NCBI GenBank assembly: GCA_001916715.1
Contig: MNSZ01000052.1
Location: forward strand, 1 to 45,134
Direction of reading: 5' to 3'
DNA length: 45,134 nt
Source: Firmicutes bacterium CAG:24053_14
GTDB lineage: Bacteria > Bacillota > Clostridia > Oscillospirales > Oscillospiraceae
Under the pieces are notes generated by a model. It was not told the origin of the DNA. It was given only the letters and a program-made list of their open reading frames with translations, and did not search any database. The translations under genes and the position numbers were made by a program. Positions 16,938 to 25,329 of the stretch are shown piece by piece. The stretch's first letter is position 1, and every line of letters starts with the position of its first letter.

Positions 16938-17805
16938 TCGATTTATCCCTCTTCAAAAGGAAGTTGAGCGTTGCGTTTATGAGCATGATAAACAAAAACA
17001 GCACGAGCGCGATCGAGAAAAGCGCCTGACGCTGGAGGCCCGAGGAATAGCTCATCTCGCTTGCAACGGCCGTTGTGAGAAATCTTACGCTCTGGAAAAG
17101 CTCGGGCATGTTCGGCGCGTTGCCGGACACCATCATAACGGCCATCGCTTCGCCGATGGCACGGCCCACGCCGAGGACGACCGCCGCGGCAATGCCGCTT
17201 TTCGCCGCCGGAACGGACACGCGGAAATACGTTTCTGTCGGCGTTGCGCCGAGGGCAAGCGACGCATCCTCGTACTCCTTGGGAACGGCCTCGAGCGAGG
17301 TCATGGAGACCTTGATGATCGACGGCAGGATCATGATGGCAAGCACGATCATCGCCGCCAGAAGGCTTGCGCCGTCGGGAACGTTAAACACCTTGCGTAT
17401 GCCCGGAACGAGCACCATCATGCCCACAAGGCCGTAAACGACCGAGGGGATGCCTGCAAGCAGCGACACCGCCTCAACGACCACCGCGCACACGCGCTTA
17501 TCGGCCATTTTCGCAAGATACACCGCCGCCATAAATCCCACCGGCACACCGAGGACAATGGCTCCGGCGGTGCCGTAGACGCTCGTGAGGATAAACGGCA
17601 GGATGCCGTAGCTCGGCTCGGCGGCGGTCGAGGCCCACTTTTTGCCCAGCAGGAAGTCAGGAATACCGATCTCCTTTATCGCCGGAATGCCCGAAACGAT
17701 GAGGTAGACCGTTATCAGCAAAACGCTCGCCACCGTCACAAGCCCGAGGACAAGGAATATGCCGTGGACTATATTTTCAAGGAGATTTTTCGTTTTTAGT
17801 TTCAT
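16930..17805 (-). CDS. pstC: Phosphate ABC transporter permease PstC
   Basis: 291 residues, six membrane helices and the permease loop EDASLALGATPTETYFRVSVPA. It pairs with PstA. A terminator-like hairpin separates it from pstS upstream, so its level is probably lower than that of PstS. The expected ribosome binding region is AGGATGTTGTTC. Confidence 0.95.
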   Translation of the reverse strand: MKLKTKNLLENIVHGIFLVLGLVTVASVLLITVYLIVSGIPAIKEIGIPDFLLGKKWASTAAEPSYGILPFILTSVYGTAGAIVLGVPVGFMAAVYLAKMADKRVCAVVVEAVSLLAGIPSVVYGLVGMMVLVPGIRKVFNVPDGASLLAAMIVLAIMILPSIIKVSMTSLEAVPKEYEDASLALGATPTETYFRVSVPAAKSGIAAAVVLGVGRAIGEAMAVMMVSGNAPNMPELFQSVRFLTTAVASEMSYSSGLQRQALFSIALVLFLFIMLINATLNFLLKRDKSNG

Positions 17806-17826
17806 ATGAACAACATCCTACACATA

Positions 17827-17876
17827 CAAAAAATAAGCCGACGTAAACCGAACCGCTGCCGGTTTTCGTCGGCTTA
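17827..17876 (-). terminator. Attenuating terminator between pstS and pstC
   Basis: On the minus strand AAGCCGACG pairs with CGTCGGCTT, with an inner AAACCG/CGGTTT pairing, followed by ATTTTTTG. Partial read-through would give abundant binding protein and less permease, the usual pst pattern. Confidence 0.75.
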
Positions 17877-17881
17877 ATTAA

Positions 17882-18730
17882 TTACTTGGACACAGGGACT
17901 GCGCCTGCTGCGGAGATGACGTCTGCTGCCGCTGCGCTTGTTGCGTAGTCAAAGAACTTCTGAGCTGCTGCGGAAAGCTCGGTGCCGTCCTTGGTCACCA
18001 GAACGAAGGGGCGCTGCACTGCGTAGCTGCCGTCGGAAACGGTGGCCTCGGTGGGAGCGACTCCGCCGACGGAGAGCGCCTTGACGGTGTCCTTAACGGA
18101 TGCCAGGGAAGCGTAGCCGATGGCGTTGGGGTTGCCTGCAACGGTGGTGATCACGTCGCCGGTGCTGGTCAGCTCCTGACGGTACTTGCATGCGTCCTTG
18201 GTGTCGGTGATGCTCTCAAAGCCGTCACGGGTGCCGGAGCCTGCCTCGCGGCCGATGAGAACGATCTCTGCGTCGTCGCCGCCGACGTCCTTCCAGTTGG
18301 TGATCTCGCCGGTGTAGATCTTGGCTATCTGCTCGATGCTCAGGTCGGAGACCTTGTTTTCGGGGTTAACTATGATCGCGATGCCGTCGAGTGCGAGGAC
18401 GGTCTCTTTCAGGCCGGAAGCCTTCTCGTCGTCCTTCAGCGCACGGGATGCAAGGCCGATATCGCAGCGGCCTTCGCTGACTGCGGTGATGCCGGAGCCG
18501 GAGCCGGTGGGGTTGTAGCCTACGGTGATACCCTTGTTGTCGGCCTGGAAAGCCTCGCCGAGGGACATGATGACCTTTTCCATCGAGGTCGAGCCGTCGG
18601 TGCTGACAGTGCCGGTCACTTCGGCGTTGTCTTTGTTATCGGTTGTGCCGCCGTTGTCGCTTTTTCCGCATGCGGCGAACAGGCTGAGCGCCATGAGCGC
18701 CGCGAGAATCAAACTTATAAGCTTTTTCAT
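17882..18730 (-). CDS. pstS: Phosphate-binding lipoprotein
   Basis: 282 residues. It has a lipoprotein signal with lipobox LFAAC near residue 17-21, then a Gly/Asn/Asp linker and a PstS-like fold with the phosphate-site segments STDGSTSMEK, NPTGSGSGITA and GREAGSGTRDGFE. It captures phosphate outside the membrane for PstCA. It is first in the operon; GGAG lies seven bases upstream of the ATG. Upstream, a CATAAT box (minus strand, about 18778-18783) could be the -10; I see no clear Pho box. Confidence 0.96.
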   Translation of the reverse strand: MKKLISLILAALMALSLFAACGKSDNGGTTDNKDNAEVTGTVSTDGSTSMEKVIMSLGEAFQADNKGITVGYNPTGSGSGITAVSEGRCDIGLASRALKDDEKASGLKETVLALDGIAIIVNPENKVSDLSIEQIAKIYTGEITNWKDVGGDDAEIVLIGREAGSGTRDGFESITDTKDACKYRQELTSTGDVITTVAGNPNAIGYASLASVKDTVKALSVGGVAPTEATVSDGSYAVQRPFVLVTKDGTELSAAAQKFFDYATSAAAADVISAAGAVPVSK

Positions 18731-18919
18731 TCAAAAAGCTCCTTTCTTTTTCTTTTGATTTCTGAGTACACCCTTAGATTATGCCCCTTTTATCAAATCC
18801 GAAAGCAGCCTTTTGTAAAAAGAATTTAAAGCCAAGCAAAGATTGGCGGCCGAAAAGCATTGACAATGATTTCTTTTTTTGTAAAATAAATTACAGCAAT
18901 ATATGGAGGTGCTCCCCAC

Positions 18920-19363
18920 ATGAAAAGCAGGAAGCTGAGGACTGTTCTCATCGTCATTGCGGCGATGATCTTCGCATACGCCGTGGTTTTGTTTGTTCTG
19001 ACGCAGGTTCAGACCTCTAAAATGGACGATCACTTTGCCCACGCCGAAAAGCAGGTTTTCTCGCTCGATGCGGAGAAGATCACTTATATCGCCGTGCAGA
19101 ACGGAAACGGCGAGCTTTACGAGTTCACCGGCGGCGAAAAAGCCGCGGCGATCGATAAGCTCAACGCGTTCGAGGCCACGAAGATCCGCGGCATGTGGCA
19201 TATCGCAACCGGCGGCTGGACTTACCGCCTTATTATCGAGGATGCCGACGGCAATTCCGGCGACTATCGCCTGTTCGATAACAGGCTCATCTGCGGCGAC
19301 GTCAGCCTGCGCGGCAGCGACGGATACTTTGACGATCTCATTAAACATGTAAGCCTTGATTAA
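18920..19363 (+). CDS. Small membrane-anchored protein of unknown function
   Basis: 147 residues, GGAGGTG before the ATG. A basic N-terminus and one membrane helix (about residues 8-29) are followed by an exported or cytoplasmic soluble domain with two similar strand-rich halves (ITYIAVQNGNGELYEFTG; TYRLIIEDADGNSGDYRLF). The family is not recognised. It stands alone between divergent pstS and a convergent dehydrogenase gene and ends at a terminator. Confidence 0.7.
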   Translation: MKSRKLRTVLIVIAAMIFAYAVVLFVLTQVQTSKMDDHFAHAEKQVFSLDAEKITYIAVQNGNGELYEFTGGEKAAAIDKLNAFEATKIRGMWHIATGGWTYRLIIEDADGNSGDYRLFDNRLICGDVSLRGSDGYFDDLIKHVSLD

Positions 19364-19364
19364 C

Positions 19365-19398
19365 AGCAAAAAACCGCCCCGATCGGGCGGTTTTTGCT
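19365..19398. terminator. Bidirectional terminator
   Basis: AGCAAAAAACCGCCC and GGGCGGTTTTTGCT pair around CGAT, serving the convergent genes on both sides. Confidence 0.85.
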
Positions 19399-19407
19399 GT
19401 ATTTTGC

Positions 19408-20496
19408 TTACTTTGTTTTGACATAGTAGTTCATCGGGTGGACCATATACTCGTTATAAGGGAATTTATCGGTCGTGACGTAGCCGGCAGGGGCGTCGAT
19501 GAGCTGCGGAATGCGGTTTACAAGCGTTGCGCAGGTAAGCTCGACCGTCGCTGGCTTATTGACGATGCAGGTCGTGTCCGGCTCGCCGTAAAGCGTCCAC
19601 ACGTTTTTGTCAAACTCCTCGGAGTTGAAGATCTTGCCGACGCACTCGGTGACGAGGGTGATACCCTCCTCGGTCTCGGTCGTGACGACTGCACGCATGC
19701 CGGTAGCGTCGCCGGCCTTGACGACCATGCCGAGAGTTTCGGACTTGAGATCCTCCTTATCGACGCAGGGGATGCATTTTTGCGTCTGCGAGGTGATGTG
19801 CAGCCCCATTTTGCTGCACAGCCAGCCGTTCTGGTTCCACATATATGACGGAACGTATTTGCCGCTTTCGACAAGCTCCTTCATCTCGTCCGACGGCGTT
19901 TCGTTATAGCAGCCGATGGTCTTGTTGAACTCGTCTATGCTCAGGCCGGCGCCGTGACCCTCGGCAAGCGCAACGCCGTAGTCCTCGACATTGTACCAGC
20001 TGCTGCCCTCGATCTTTGTGATCTTGTGCGAGGAGCCTGCGAGGTTTGTTACCATCGTGCCCCAGTACAGGTCGCAGTAGCCGACGCCGGTGAGCGTACA
20101 GCCGCCCTCCTTGGCGAGCCTATCGAGCTTCTCGGTGAGCGCCGGCGAGGAGTTCCAGGGGTAAAGCGCTTCCTCGCAGGTGGTTATGGCGTTAACGCCG
20201 TGTTTTGCGCAGATAGTGAAGATATCTTCAAGCTCCGCCACCGTGCTGCGCGTTGCGATTATGCACACATCGGGCTTGAGCTCGCCCATGCGTCTGTCGG
20301 TATCGGCAGAGTTTTCGACCGCGACTCCGACATGGGGGAAGCCGTCGCCGATTATTTCGGAGACATCTTTACCGATGTGATTTTTGTTGCGGCAGAACGC
20401 GCCGACAAGCTCCCCACCGTGCTCAAGGACGTAACGCATAAGATAACGGCTCATTTTGCCTGCACCGTACTGTACTACTCTGATTTTGCGATCCAT
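19408..20496 (-). CDS. DapB-like NAD(P)-dependent dehydrogenase
   Basis: 362 residues. The N-terminus is a dihydrodipicolinate-reductase-like Rossmann domain (RVVQYGAGKMSRYLMRYVLEHGGELVGAF) and the middle resembles the DapB-related family that includes 2,4-diaminopentanoate dehydrogenase (PDVCIIATRSTVAELEDIF, GVNAITTCEEALYPW, GVGYCDLYWGTMV). True DapB is shorter (~250-270) and has a different catalytic loop, so a lysine role is unlikely. It is divergent from a TetR gene, which is followed by a BaiH/FldZ-like oxidoreductase, so it may act with that enzyme on an unknown substrate. Ribosome binding site GGAGG. Confidence 0.7.
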   Translation of the reverse strand: MDRKIRVVQYGAGKMSRYLMRYVLEHGGELVGAFCRNKNHIGKDVSEIIGDGFPHVGVAVENSADTDRRMGELKPDVCIIATRSTVAELEDIFTICAKHGVNAITTCEEALYPWNSSPALTEKLDRLAKEGGCTLTGVGYCDLYWGTMVTNLAGSSHKITKIEGSSWYNVEDYGVALAEGHGAGLSIDEFNKTIGCYNETPSDEMKELVESGKYVPSYMWNQNGWLCSKMGLHITSQTQKCIPCVDKEDLKSETLGMVVKAGDATGMRAVVTTETEEGITLVTECVGKIFNSEEFDKNVWTLYGEPDTTCIVNKPATVELTCATLVNRIPQLIDAPAGYVTTDKFPYNEYMVHPMNYYVKTK

Positions 20497-20636
20497 TTAA
20501 TTGCCTCCTTGTTTTAAAATAGAATTGGTTATTAATTTAACAACCTTATGGTCACATTATAAAGTATTGCCTCGGCGCAGTCAAGTTAATTCTTCCCAAA
20601 GAGTAAAATCTCTGTGAATAAAATAATTATTTACTG

Positions 20637-20664
20637 TTGCCAATCGTTAAAAAAGGTGTATAAT
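20637..20664 (+). promoter_or_regulatory. Promoter of the tetR gene
   Basis: TTGCCA at 20637-20642 and TATAAT at 20659-20664, spacer 16. The dyad at 20669-20687 covers the start point. Confidence 0.7.
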
Positions 20665-20668
20665 ATAC

Positions 20669-20687
20669 ATGTCAGTCGGTATGACAT
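20669..20687. promoter_or_regulatory. Probable TetR operator
   Basis: ATGTCA and TGACAT are perfect inverted 6-mers separated by seven bases (AGTCGGT-like spacer), directly downstream of the -10 box. TetR proteins typically bind such dyads and repress themselves and neighbours. Confidence 0.6.
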
Positions 20688-20708
20688 TTAAACTGACGAG
20701 AGGTAAGT

Positions 20709-21350
20709 ATGTCCCTGGATGAACTGAAAACGCAGAATATCCGGACCGTTACGGAAAAAGCACTTGTATGCTTTATTAAAAACGGCATCACAAATACAAA
20801 GGTCTCGGAGATCGCAAAGACCGCAGGACTTACCGAGCGCTCCGTTTACCGCTATTTTCCGACAAAAAGCGACATTGTTATTTCCGCTGCCTTCTGCTAC
20901 TGGGAGCGCGCCAAGGAATACATAGCTTGGGAGCTCGACACGCACGACTATGAGCATTTAAGCGGCATCGAGCAGATATCCATAATACTTAAAAGCTACG
21001 CCAATATACTCTTCATCGACCCGGAGGGCATCCGTTTTTCGCTCGACGCCGAGGTCGCGCTCTTTAACGCCGGAAAAAACGACAGGGTCATAAACCGCCC
21101 TCCCGATAAATTCGAGGAGTACACCGGCCCGCTCTCGCAGGCGATCGTGCGCGGACTTTCCGACGGTACGGTAAATCCCGAAGCGAACATAAAGCAGCTT
21201 TATTACAACGCATATGACTCCATTCTCGGGCTTATGCAGCGCCTCACGGTAGGCGTGCCGAGCGTGAGAGAGCTTGATGCGCGCGAAAGGCTGTATGCGA
21301 TGTGCGAAATGTTCACACGGGCATTCGCCGCAAAAAATGTCGAAATATAG
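20709..21350 (+). CDS. TetR family transcription regulator
   Basis: 213 residues. The N-terminal HTH is clear (ITNTKVSEIAKTAGLTERSVYRYFPTKSDIV), and the C-terminal helical domain would bind a small ligand. It lies between a divergent DapB-like gene and, 72 bases downstream, the old-yellow-enzyme-like gene, with a dyad in its own promoter. It probably controls both neighbours; the ligand is unknown. Ribosome binding site AGAGG. Confidence 0.9.
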   Translation: MSLDELKTQNIRTVTEKALVCFIKNGITNTKVSEIAKTAGLTERSVYRYFPTKSDIVISAAFCYWERAKEYIAWELDTHDYEHLSGIEQISIILKSYANILFIDPEGIRFSLDAEVALFNAGKNDRVINRPPDKFEEYTGPLSQAIVRGLSDGTVNPEANIKQLYYNAYDSILGLMQRLTVGVPSVRELDARERLYAMCEMFTRAFAAKNVEI

Positions 21351-21422
21351 CATAATTGCAGACCTGTCGGTGCGGTGCACCGACCATTAAATAAAGAAAC
21401 ATAAAAACGGAAGGGGAAAAAC

Positions 21423-23495
21423 ATGAATTCCAAGTACAACGCTCTATTTACACCCTGGAAGATCGGCAATGTCGAGATACCGAACAGAATAGTTCAGTGC
21501 TCTATGGGCGGAACGTCCCTGTTCGGCTGGATGGAGCCGAGCCACCTCGACAAGGAAGCGGCATACTTCCTGCTCAACCGCGCGCAGGACGGCGTCGGCC
21601 TTATCCTGCCCGGCATGCAGTGCATCAAGGATCCCATCGGCGGCCGCTGGCTGTATCAGAACAACAAGATGTTCAAAGACCTTAAGGAGTACATGGTCGA
21701 GTTCCACAAGACCGGCTCCAAGCTCTTTATCCAGCTGGCAGCAGGCATGGGCCGCTCGATGGCTATAACAAAGCCCATGGTAGCTCTGCTCAAGCACCCC
21801 ATTCTCGGCAAGCTCGCAAGCCCGGTAGCCGACCTTGACTACATAACCGCTTCCGCTTCCGCAACGCCGAACCGCTGGTATGACGAGATCAAGTCCCGCC
21901 CCATGACCATCAAGGAGATCCACGATCAGGTCGAGGCATTTGCAAAGACCTCGAAGAAGCTCATGGACGCAGGCGTTGACGGCGTTGAGATCCACGCCGT
22001 TCACGAGGGCTATCTGCTCGACCAGTTCACCATTTCAAACATGAACTACCGCACCGACGAGTACGGCGGCAGCTTTGAGAATCGCTTCCGCTTCCCGGTC
22101 GAGATCGTTCAGGCGATAAAGGCCGCCTGCGGCGATGATTTCCCCGTTTCCCTGCGCTACTCCGTTGTTTCCAAGACCAAGGACTGGGGCAAGGGCGCCA
22201 TGCCTTACGAGAAGGACTTCAAGGAGTTCGGACGCGACATGGAAGAGTCCGAAAAGGCCATAAAATATCTTGCCGACGCAGGCTATGACATGTTCAACTG
22301 CGACAACGGCACCTACGACGCATGGTACTGGGCACATCCGCCTCAGTATATGCCCGACAACTGCAACCTTGAGTATGTTGAGCATATAAAGAAATTCACC
22401 GACAAGCCCGTCGTGTGCGCAGGCCGCATGGATCCCGTGAAGGCCGCCGAGGAGATCGAGGCCGGAAAGCTCGACGCTGTCGCGATCGCGCGCCAGAACC
22501 TTGTTGACCACGACTGGATCCACAAGATCAAGGAAGGCCATGAGGACGAGATAAAGCCCTGCATCCGCTGTCACAACGGCTGCTTCAACATGGCCAAATT
22601 CGCAGGCACCCCGAACGTTCAGCACTTCAACGACTCGATGCATCTTGCGCGCTGCGCGCTGAACCCGACCACGATGCAGCACACGCGCTACAAGATCGTG
22701 CCCACCAAGAACCCCAAGAAGGTCGCAATAATCGGCGGCGGCATCGGCGGCATGGAGTGCGCCCTCGTGCTCAAGCAGCGCGGCCACATCCCCACCATCT
22801 TTGAAAAGACCGACGAGCTCGGCGGCCTGTTCCTCACGGCATCGGCAATGACCTTCAAGGAAAACGACAAGGAGCTTATCCGCTGGTATAAAAACGAGAT
22901 CGAAAAGCAGGGCATCGACGTGCGCTTCAACACCGAAATCAACGACCTCGGCGTGCTGCGCGGCTATGACGATATCATCGTTGCAAGCGGCTCGGTCCCG
23001 CGCATGATGCCCAGCATCAAGGGCTTTGACAAGGCGCTCACCTTCACCCAGGTGCTCAAGGACAAGGTCGATGTCGGCGATAAGGTCCTGTTCATCGGCG
23101 GCGGCCAGTCCTCCTGCGAGGCGGCTTACGATATGCTGCTCAACTTCGGCAAGCACCCGATAATCGTCGAATACGCCGGCGACCTCGTTGCCGCTCAGGC
23201 GACCTGCCTTGCAAACACCTCGTTCCTGCGCGACGCTATGGAATACCACAAGGTTCCCGTTTACCTGCACTCGACCGTTACCGAGATAACGGACAAGGGC
23301 TGCACCGTTAAAAATGTCGAGACCGGCGAGACCACCTTCGTCGAGTGCGACAGCGTTGTAAACGGCATCGGCTTTGTTCCCACCCCCGTCGGCGGCAAGG
23401 GCAACAAGAAGGCCTACCGTGTCGGCGACTGCGTTGCCATCGGCAACCTGCGCACGGTCATCTGGCGCGCATGGGACGTCTGCATGAAGATATAG
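21423..23495 (+). CDS. Old-yellow-enzyme/2,4-dienoyl-CoA-reductase-type flavin Fe-S oxidoreductase (BaiH/FldZ-like)
   Basis: 690 residues, usual for this class. Residues 1-370 form an FMN TIM barrel (FTPWKIGNVEIPNRIV, GVEIHAVHEGYLLDQF, RTDEYGGSFENR). Cysteines near 380-410 (PCIRCHNGC.. and a later ARC) bind a 4Fe-4S cluster. The rest is a pyridine-nucleotide-disulfide-type FAD domain (AIIGGGIGGMECALVL, then LFIGGGQSSCEAAYDML). Such enzymes reduce activated C=C bonds of enoates, aryl-acrylates or steroid intermediates. The substrate cannot be read from sequence; BaiCD/BaiH, 2-enoate reductase and cinnamate reductase share this layout. Regulation is probably by the TetR just upstream. It ends at a terminator. 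Confidence 0.9.
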   Translation: MNSKYNALFTPWKIGNVEIPNRIVQCSMGGTSLFGWMEPSHLDKEAAYFLLNRAQDGVGLILPGMQCIKDPIGGRWLYQNNKMFKDLKEYMVEFHKTGSKLFIQLAAGMGRSMAITKPMVALLKHPILGKLASPVADLDYITASASATPNRWYDEIKSRPMTIKEIHDQVEAFAKTSKKLMDAGVDGVEIHAVHEGYLLDQFTISNMNYRTDEYGGSFENRFRFPVEIVQAIKAACGDDFPVSLRYSVVSKTKDWGKGAMPYEKDFKEFGRDMEESEKAIKYLADAGYDMFNCDNGTYDAWYWAHPPQYMPDNCNLEYVEHIKKFTDKPVVCAGRMDPVKAAEEIEAGKLDAVAIARQNLVDHDWIHKIKEGHEDEIKPCIRCHNGCFNMAKFAGTPNVQHFNDSMHLARCALNPTTMQHTRYKIVPTKNPKKVAIIGGGIGGMECALVLKQRGHIPTIFEKTDELGGLFLTASAMTFKENDKELIRWYKNEIEKQGIDVRFNTEINDLGVLRGYDDIIVASGSVPRMMPSIKGFDKALTFTQVLKDKVDVGDKVLFIGGGQSSCEAAYDMLLNFGKHPIIVEYAGDLVAAQATCLANTSFLRDAMEYHKVPVYLHSTVTEITDKGCTVKNVETGETTFVECDSVVNGIGFVPTPVGGKGNKKAYRVGDCVAIGNLRTVIWRAWDVCMKI

Positions 23496-23599
23496 TTCCA
23501 AAGCGGCAAAAACAAGCTGCGCCGGGTCTCCGGCGCAGCGATCAATTACGCAAACAAGCAATATTTCTTCGTTTTGAATATGGAGCAAAAAGTTAAAAG

Positions 23600-23639
23600 C
23601 AGACCCGGGGCGGCGAAATGCCCCTCGGGTCTGTTTTTT
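23600..23639 (+). terminator. Terminator after the OYE-like gene
   Basis: CAGACCCG..GGGC and GCCC..CGGGTCTG pair, followed by six T residues. Confidence 0.85.
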
Positions 23640-23671
23640 CATTTCATTTCACACAGGCGCAAGCATAAAAT

Positions 23672-25054
23672 TCATGCGTTTTCCGGAAGATGAGACTTGC
23701 GCTGCTCCATTGGTATGTAATGCCCTTTAATGCTGACTGCGCGGTAGGCGGGACGCATGATGCGGCTGCACGTCAGCAGCTCCTCCATACGGTTGGCACA
23801 CCAGCCGGCTATACGGGCGGAGGCAAACAGCGGCGTGAATACATCCTGGGGGATGCCCAGCATGGTATACACAAGGCCCGAGTACATATCCACATTTGCG
23901 CACATGGGCGTTGCGTCGCGGCGGCGCTCCTGCAGCAGCGGAATACCCAGCTCCTCGACCTTCTGCAGAAGGGCAAATTCCTCGGCGTAGCCCTTGATCT
24001 CGGCCATATGCTGCGCGTATTTCTTCAGCAGCTCGGCACGTGGGTCGGATATGGTGTACACCGCGTGGCCCAGGCCGTAGAGCTTGCCGGAGCCGTCGCC
24101 GGCTTCCTTATTCAGCAGCTTTACCAGATAGTCACGGATAGAGCCGTCGTCATGCGGGTCAACGTTCTCCTTGATATAGCCGAACATCTCCATGACCTTG
24201 GCATTGGCGCCGCCGTGGAGAGGGCCCTTAAGTGAGCCGACGGCGCCGGCGATCGCACTGTATGTGTCTGTTCCGCTGGAGGTCATGGCACGGCAGACGA
24301 ATGTGGAGTTGTTGCCGCCGCCGTGCTCTGCATGGACCATCAGCATCATGTCCAGCAAATGCGCTTCTTCCTCTGTGTAGTTTGTGTCCGGCCGGATCAT
24401 ACGCAGGAAATTCTCCGCAGTGGACAGCTCGGGCACGGGGAAATGGATATGCAGAGAGTCGCCATGGAAATAATGGCGCTTCACAGCGTAGGAATTGGCA
24501 ACGATCGACGGGAAGCAGCCGATGAGCTTGACCGACTGCAAAAGCAGGTTCTCGATGGAGGTGCTGTCCGGATCAGGATCGTAGGAATACAGGCTCAGCA
24601 CGCTGCGCGCCAGCTCGTTCATCATGTTGCTGCTGGGGTGACGCATGATCATGCCCTCGGTAAAGCCGTCCGGCAGCTTGCGCGCCTGACTCATGATGCC
24701 GTTGAAGCGGGCAAGCTCATCCTGCGTGGGCAGATAGCCCATAAGCAGCAGATACGCTACCTCCTCGAAGCCGAAAGTGCCGGCCTTGCGGTGCGCCTCG
24801 ACAATATCGTGCAGCTCGATGCCGCGATAATACAGCCGCCCGGGGGTGGGCACTCTTTGGCCGTCCTGCAGCAGGTAGCCCTGTACGCTGCCGACCTTGG
24901 TGACGCCGACCAGCACGCCGGTACCGTCGCTGTTACGCAGGCCTTTTTTGACCTCGCCGTGATAAAACTCGTCGCCAATGGCATATTCCTTCTGAATTCG
25001 GTGGCTCAGCGGCTCCGTGTAACGCTCCAGAATATCGGTATCCTTTTCAGCCAT
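23672..25054 (-). CDS. Citrate synthase
   Basis: 460 residues, the longer Firmicute form with an N-terminal extension. Active-site segments are present: HAEHGGGNNSTF, GPLHGGANAKVMEM, YGLGHAVYTISDPRA and a following DMYSGLVYTMLGIP with catalytic Asp. It condenses acetyl-CoA and oxaloacetate to citrate. It is divergent from aconitase-isocitrate dehydrogenase, so the three genes form the oxidative branch that makes 2-oxoglutarate for glutamate. Confidence 0.95.
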   Translation of the reverse strand: MAEKDTDILERYTEPLSHRIQKEYAIGDEFYHGEVKKGLRNSDGTGVLVGVTKVGSVQGYLLQDGQRVPTPGRLYYRGIELHDIVEAHRKAGTFGFEEVAYLLLMGYLPTQDELARFNGIMSQARKLPDGFTEGMIMRHPSSNMMNELARSVLSLYSYDPDPDSTSIENLLLQSVKLIGCFPSIVANSYAVKRHYFHGDSLHIHFPVPELSTAENFLRMIRPDTNYTEEEAHLLDMMLMVHAEHGGGNNSTFVCRAMTSSGTDTYSAIAGAVGSLKGPLHGGANAKVMEMFGYIKENVDPHDDGSIRDYLVKLLNKEAGDGSGKLYGLGHAVYTISDPRAELLKKYAQHMAEIKGYAEEFALLQKVEELGIPLLQERRRDATPMCANVDMYSGLVYTMLGIPQDVFTPLFASARIAGWCANRMEELLTCSRIMRPAYRAVSIKGHYIPMEQRKSHLPENA

Positions 25055-25107
25055 GATGCCTTCCTTTCCCTCCGCAGTGCCTGCGGGTCTTTAGATTTAA
25101 TGGTCTG

Positions 25108-25136
25108 ATTATAGCGCGGCGCAGAGCGCTTTGCAA
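25108..25136 (-). promoter_or_regulatory. Promoter of the citrate synthase gene
   Basis: On the minus strand TTGCAA (25131-25136) and TATAAT (25108-25113) with a 17-base spacer. Confidence 0.7.
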
Positions 25137-25238
25137 GATAAAATTTTTAAAAATTCATAAAACTCCAAAAAATTTCATTAAAGCGAGGCGCTCACGAGCA
25201 AAAATGCAATAATTATGTTTTTAACTTTCATTTTTCAG

Positions 25239-25284
25239 TTGCAATCCGAGAATAATCTGCTATACTGATACATTGTAATTGTAA
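25239..25284 (+). promoter_or_regulatory. Promoter of aconitase-icd with an ATTGTA direct repeat
   Basis: TTGCAA at 25239-25244 and TATACT at 25261-25266, spacer 16. A tandem ATTGTA repeat at about 25272-25283 lies at the expected transcription start and could be an operator, for instance for a citrate-responsive regulator; that is a guess. Confidence 0.6.
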
Positions 25285-25329
25285 CATCAATAACGTCTAC
25301 AAAATTTCTCCTAAAAGGAGCGTGACCAT

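Noticed and set aside
18731..18919. Pho box upstream of pstS
   Set aside because: Only AT-rich sequence with a possible -10; no repeated TTAACA-like motif with 11-base spacing could be defended.
19408..20496. dapB (lysine biosynthesis)
   Set aside because: The protein is about 100 residues longer than DapB and lacks its catalytic loop; context is not lysine synthesis.
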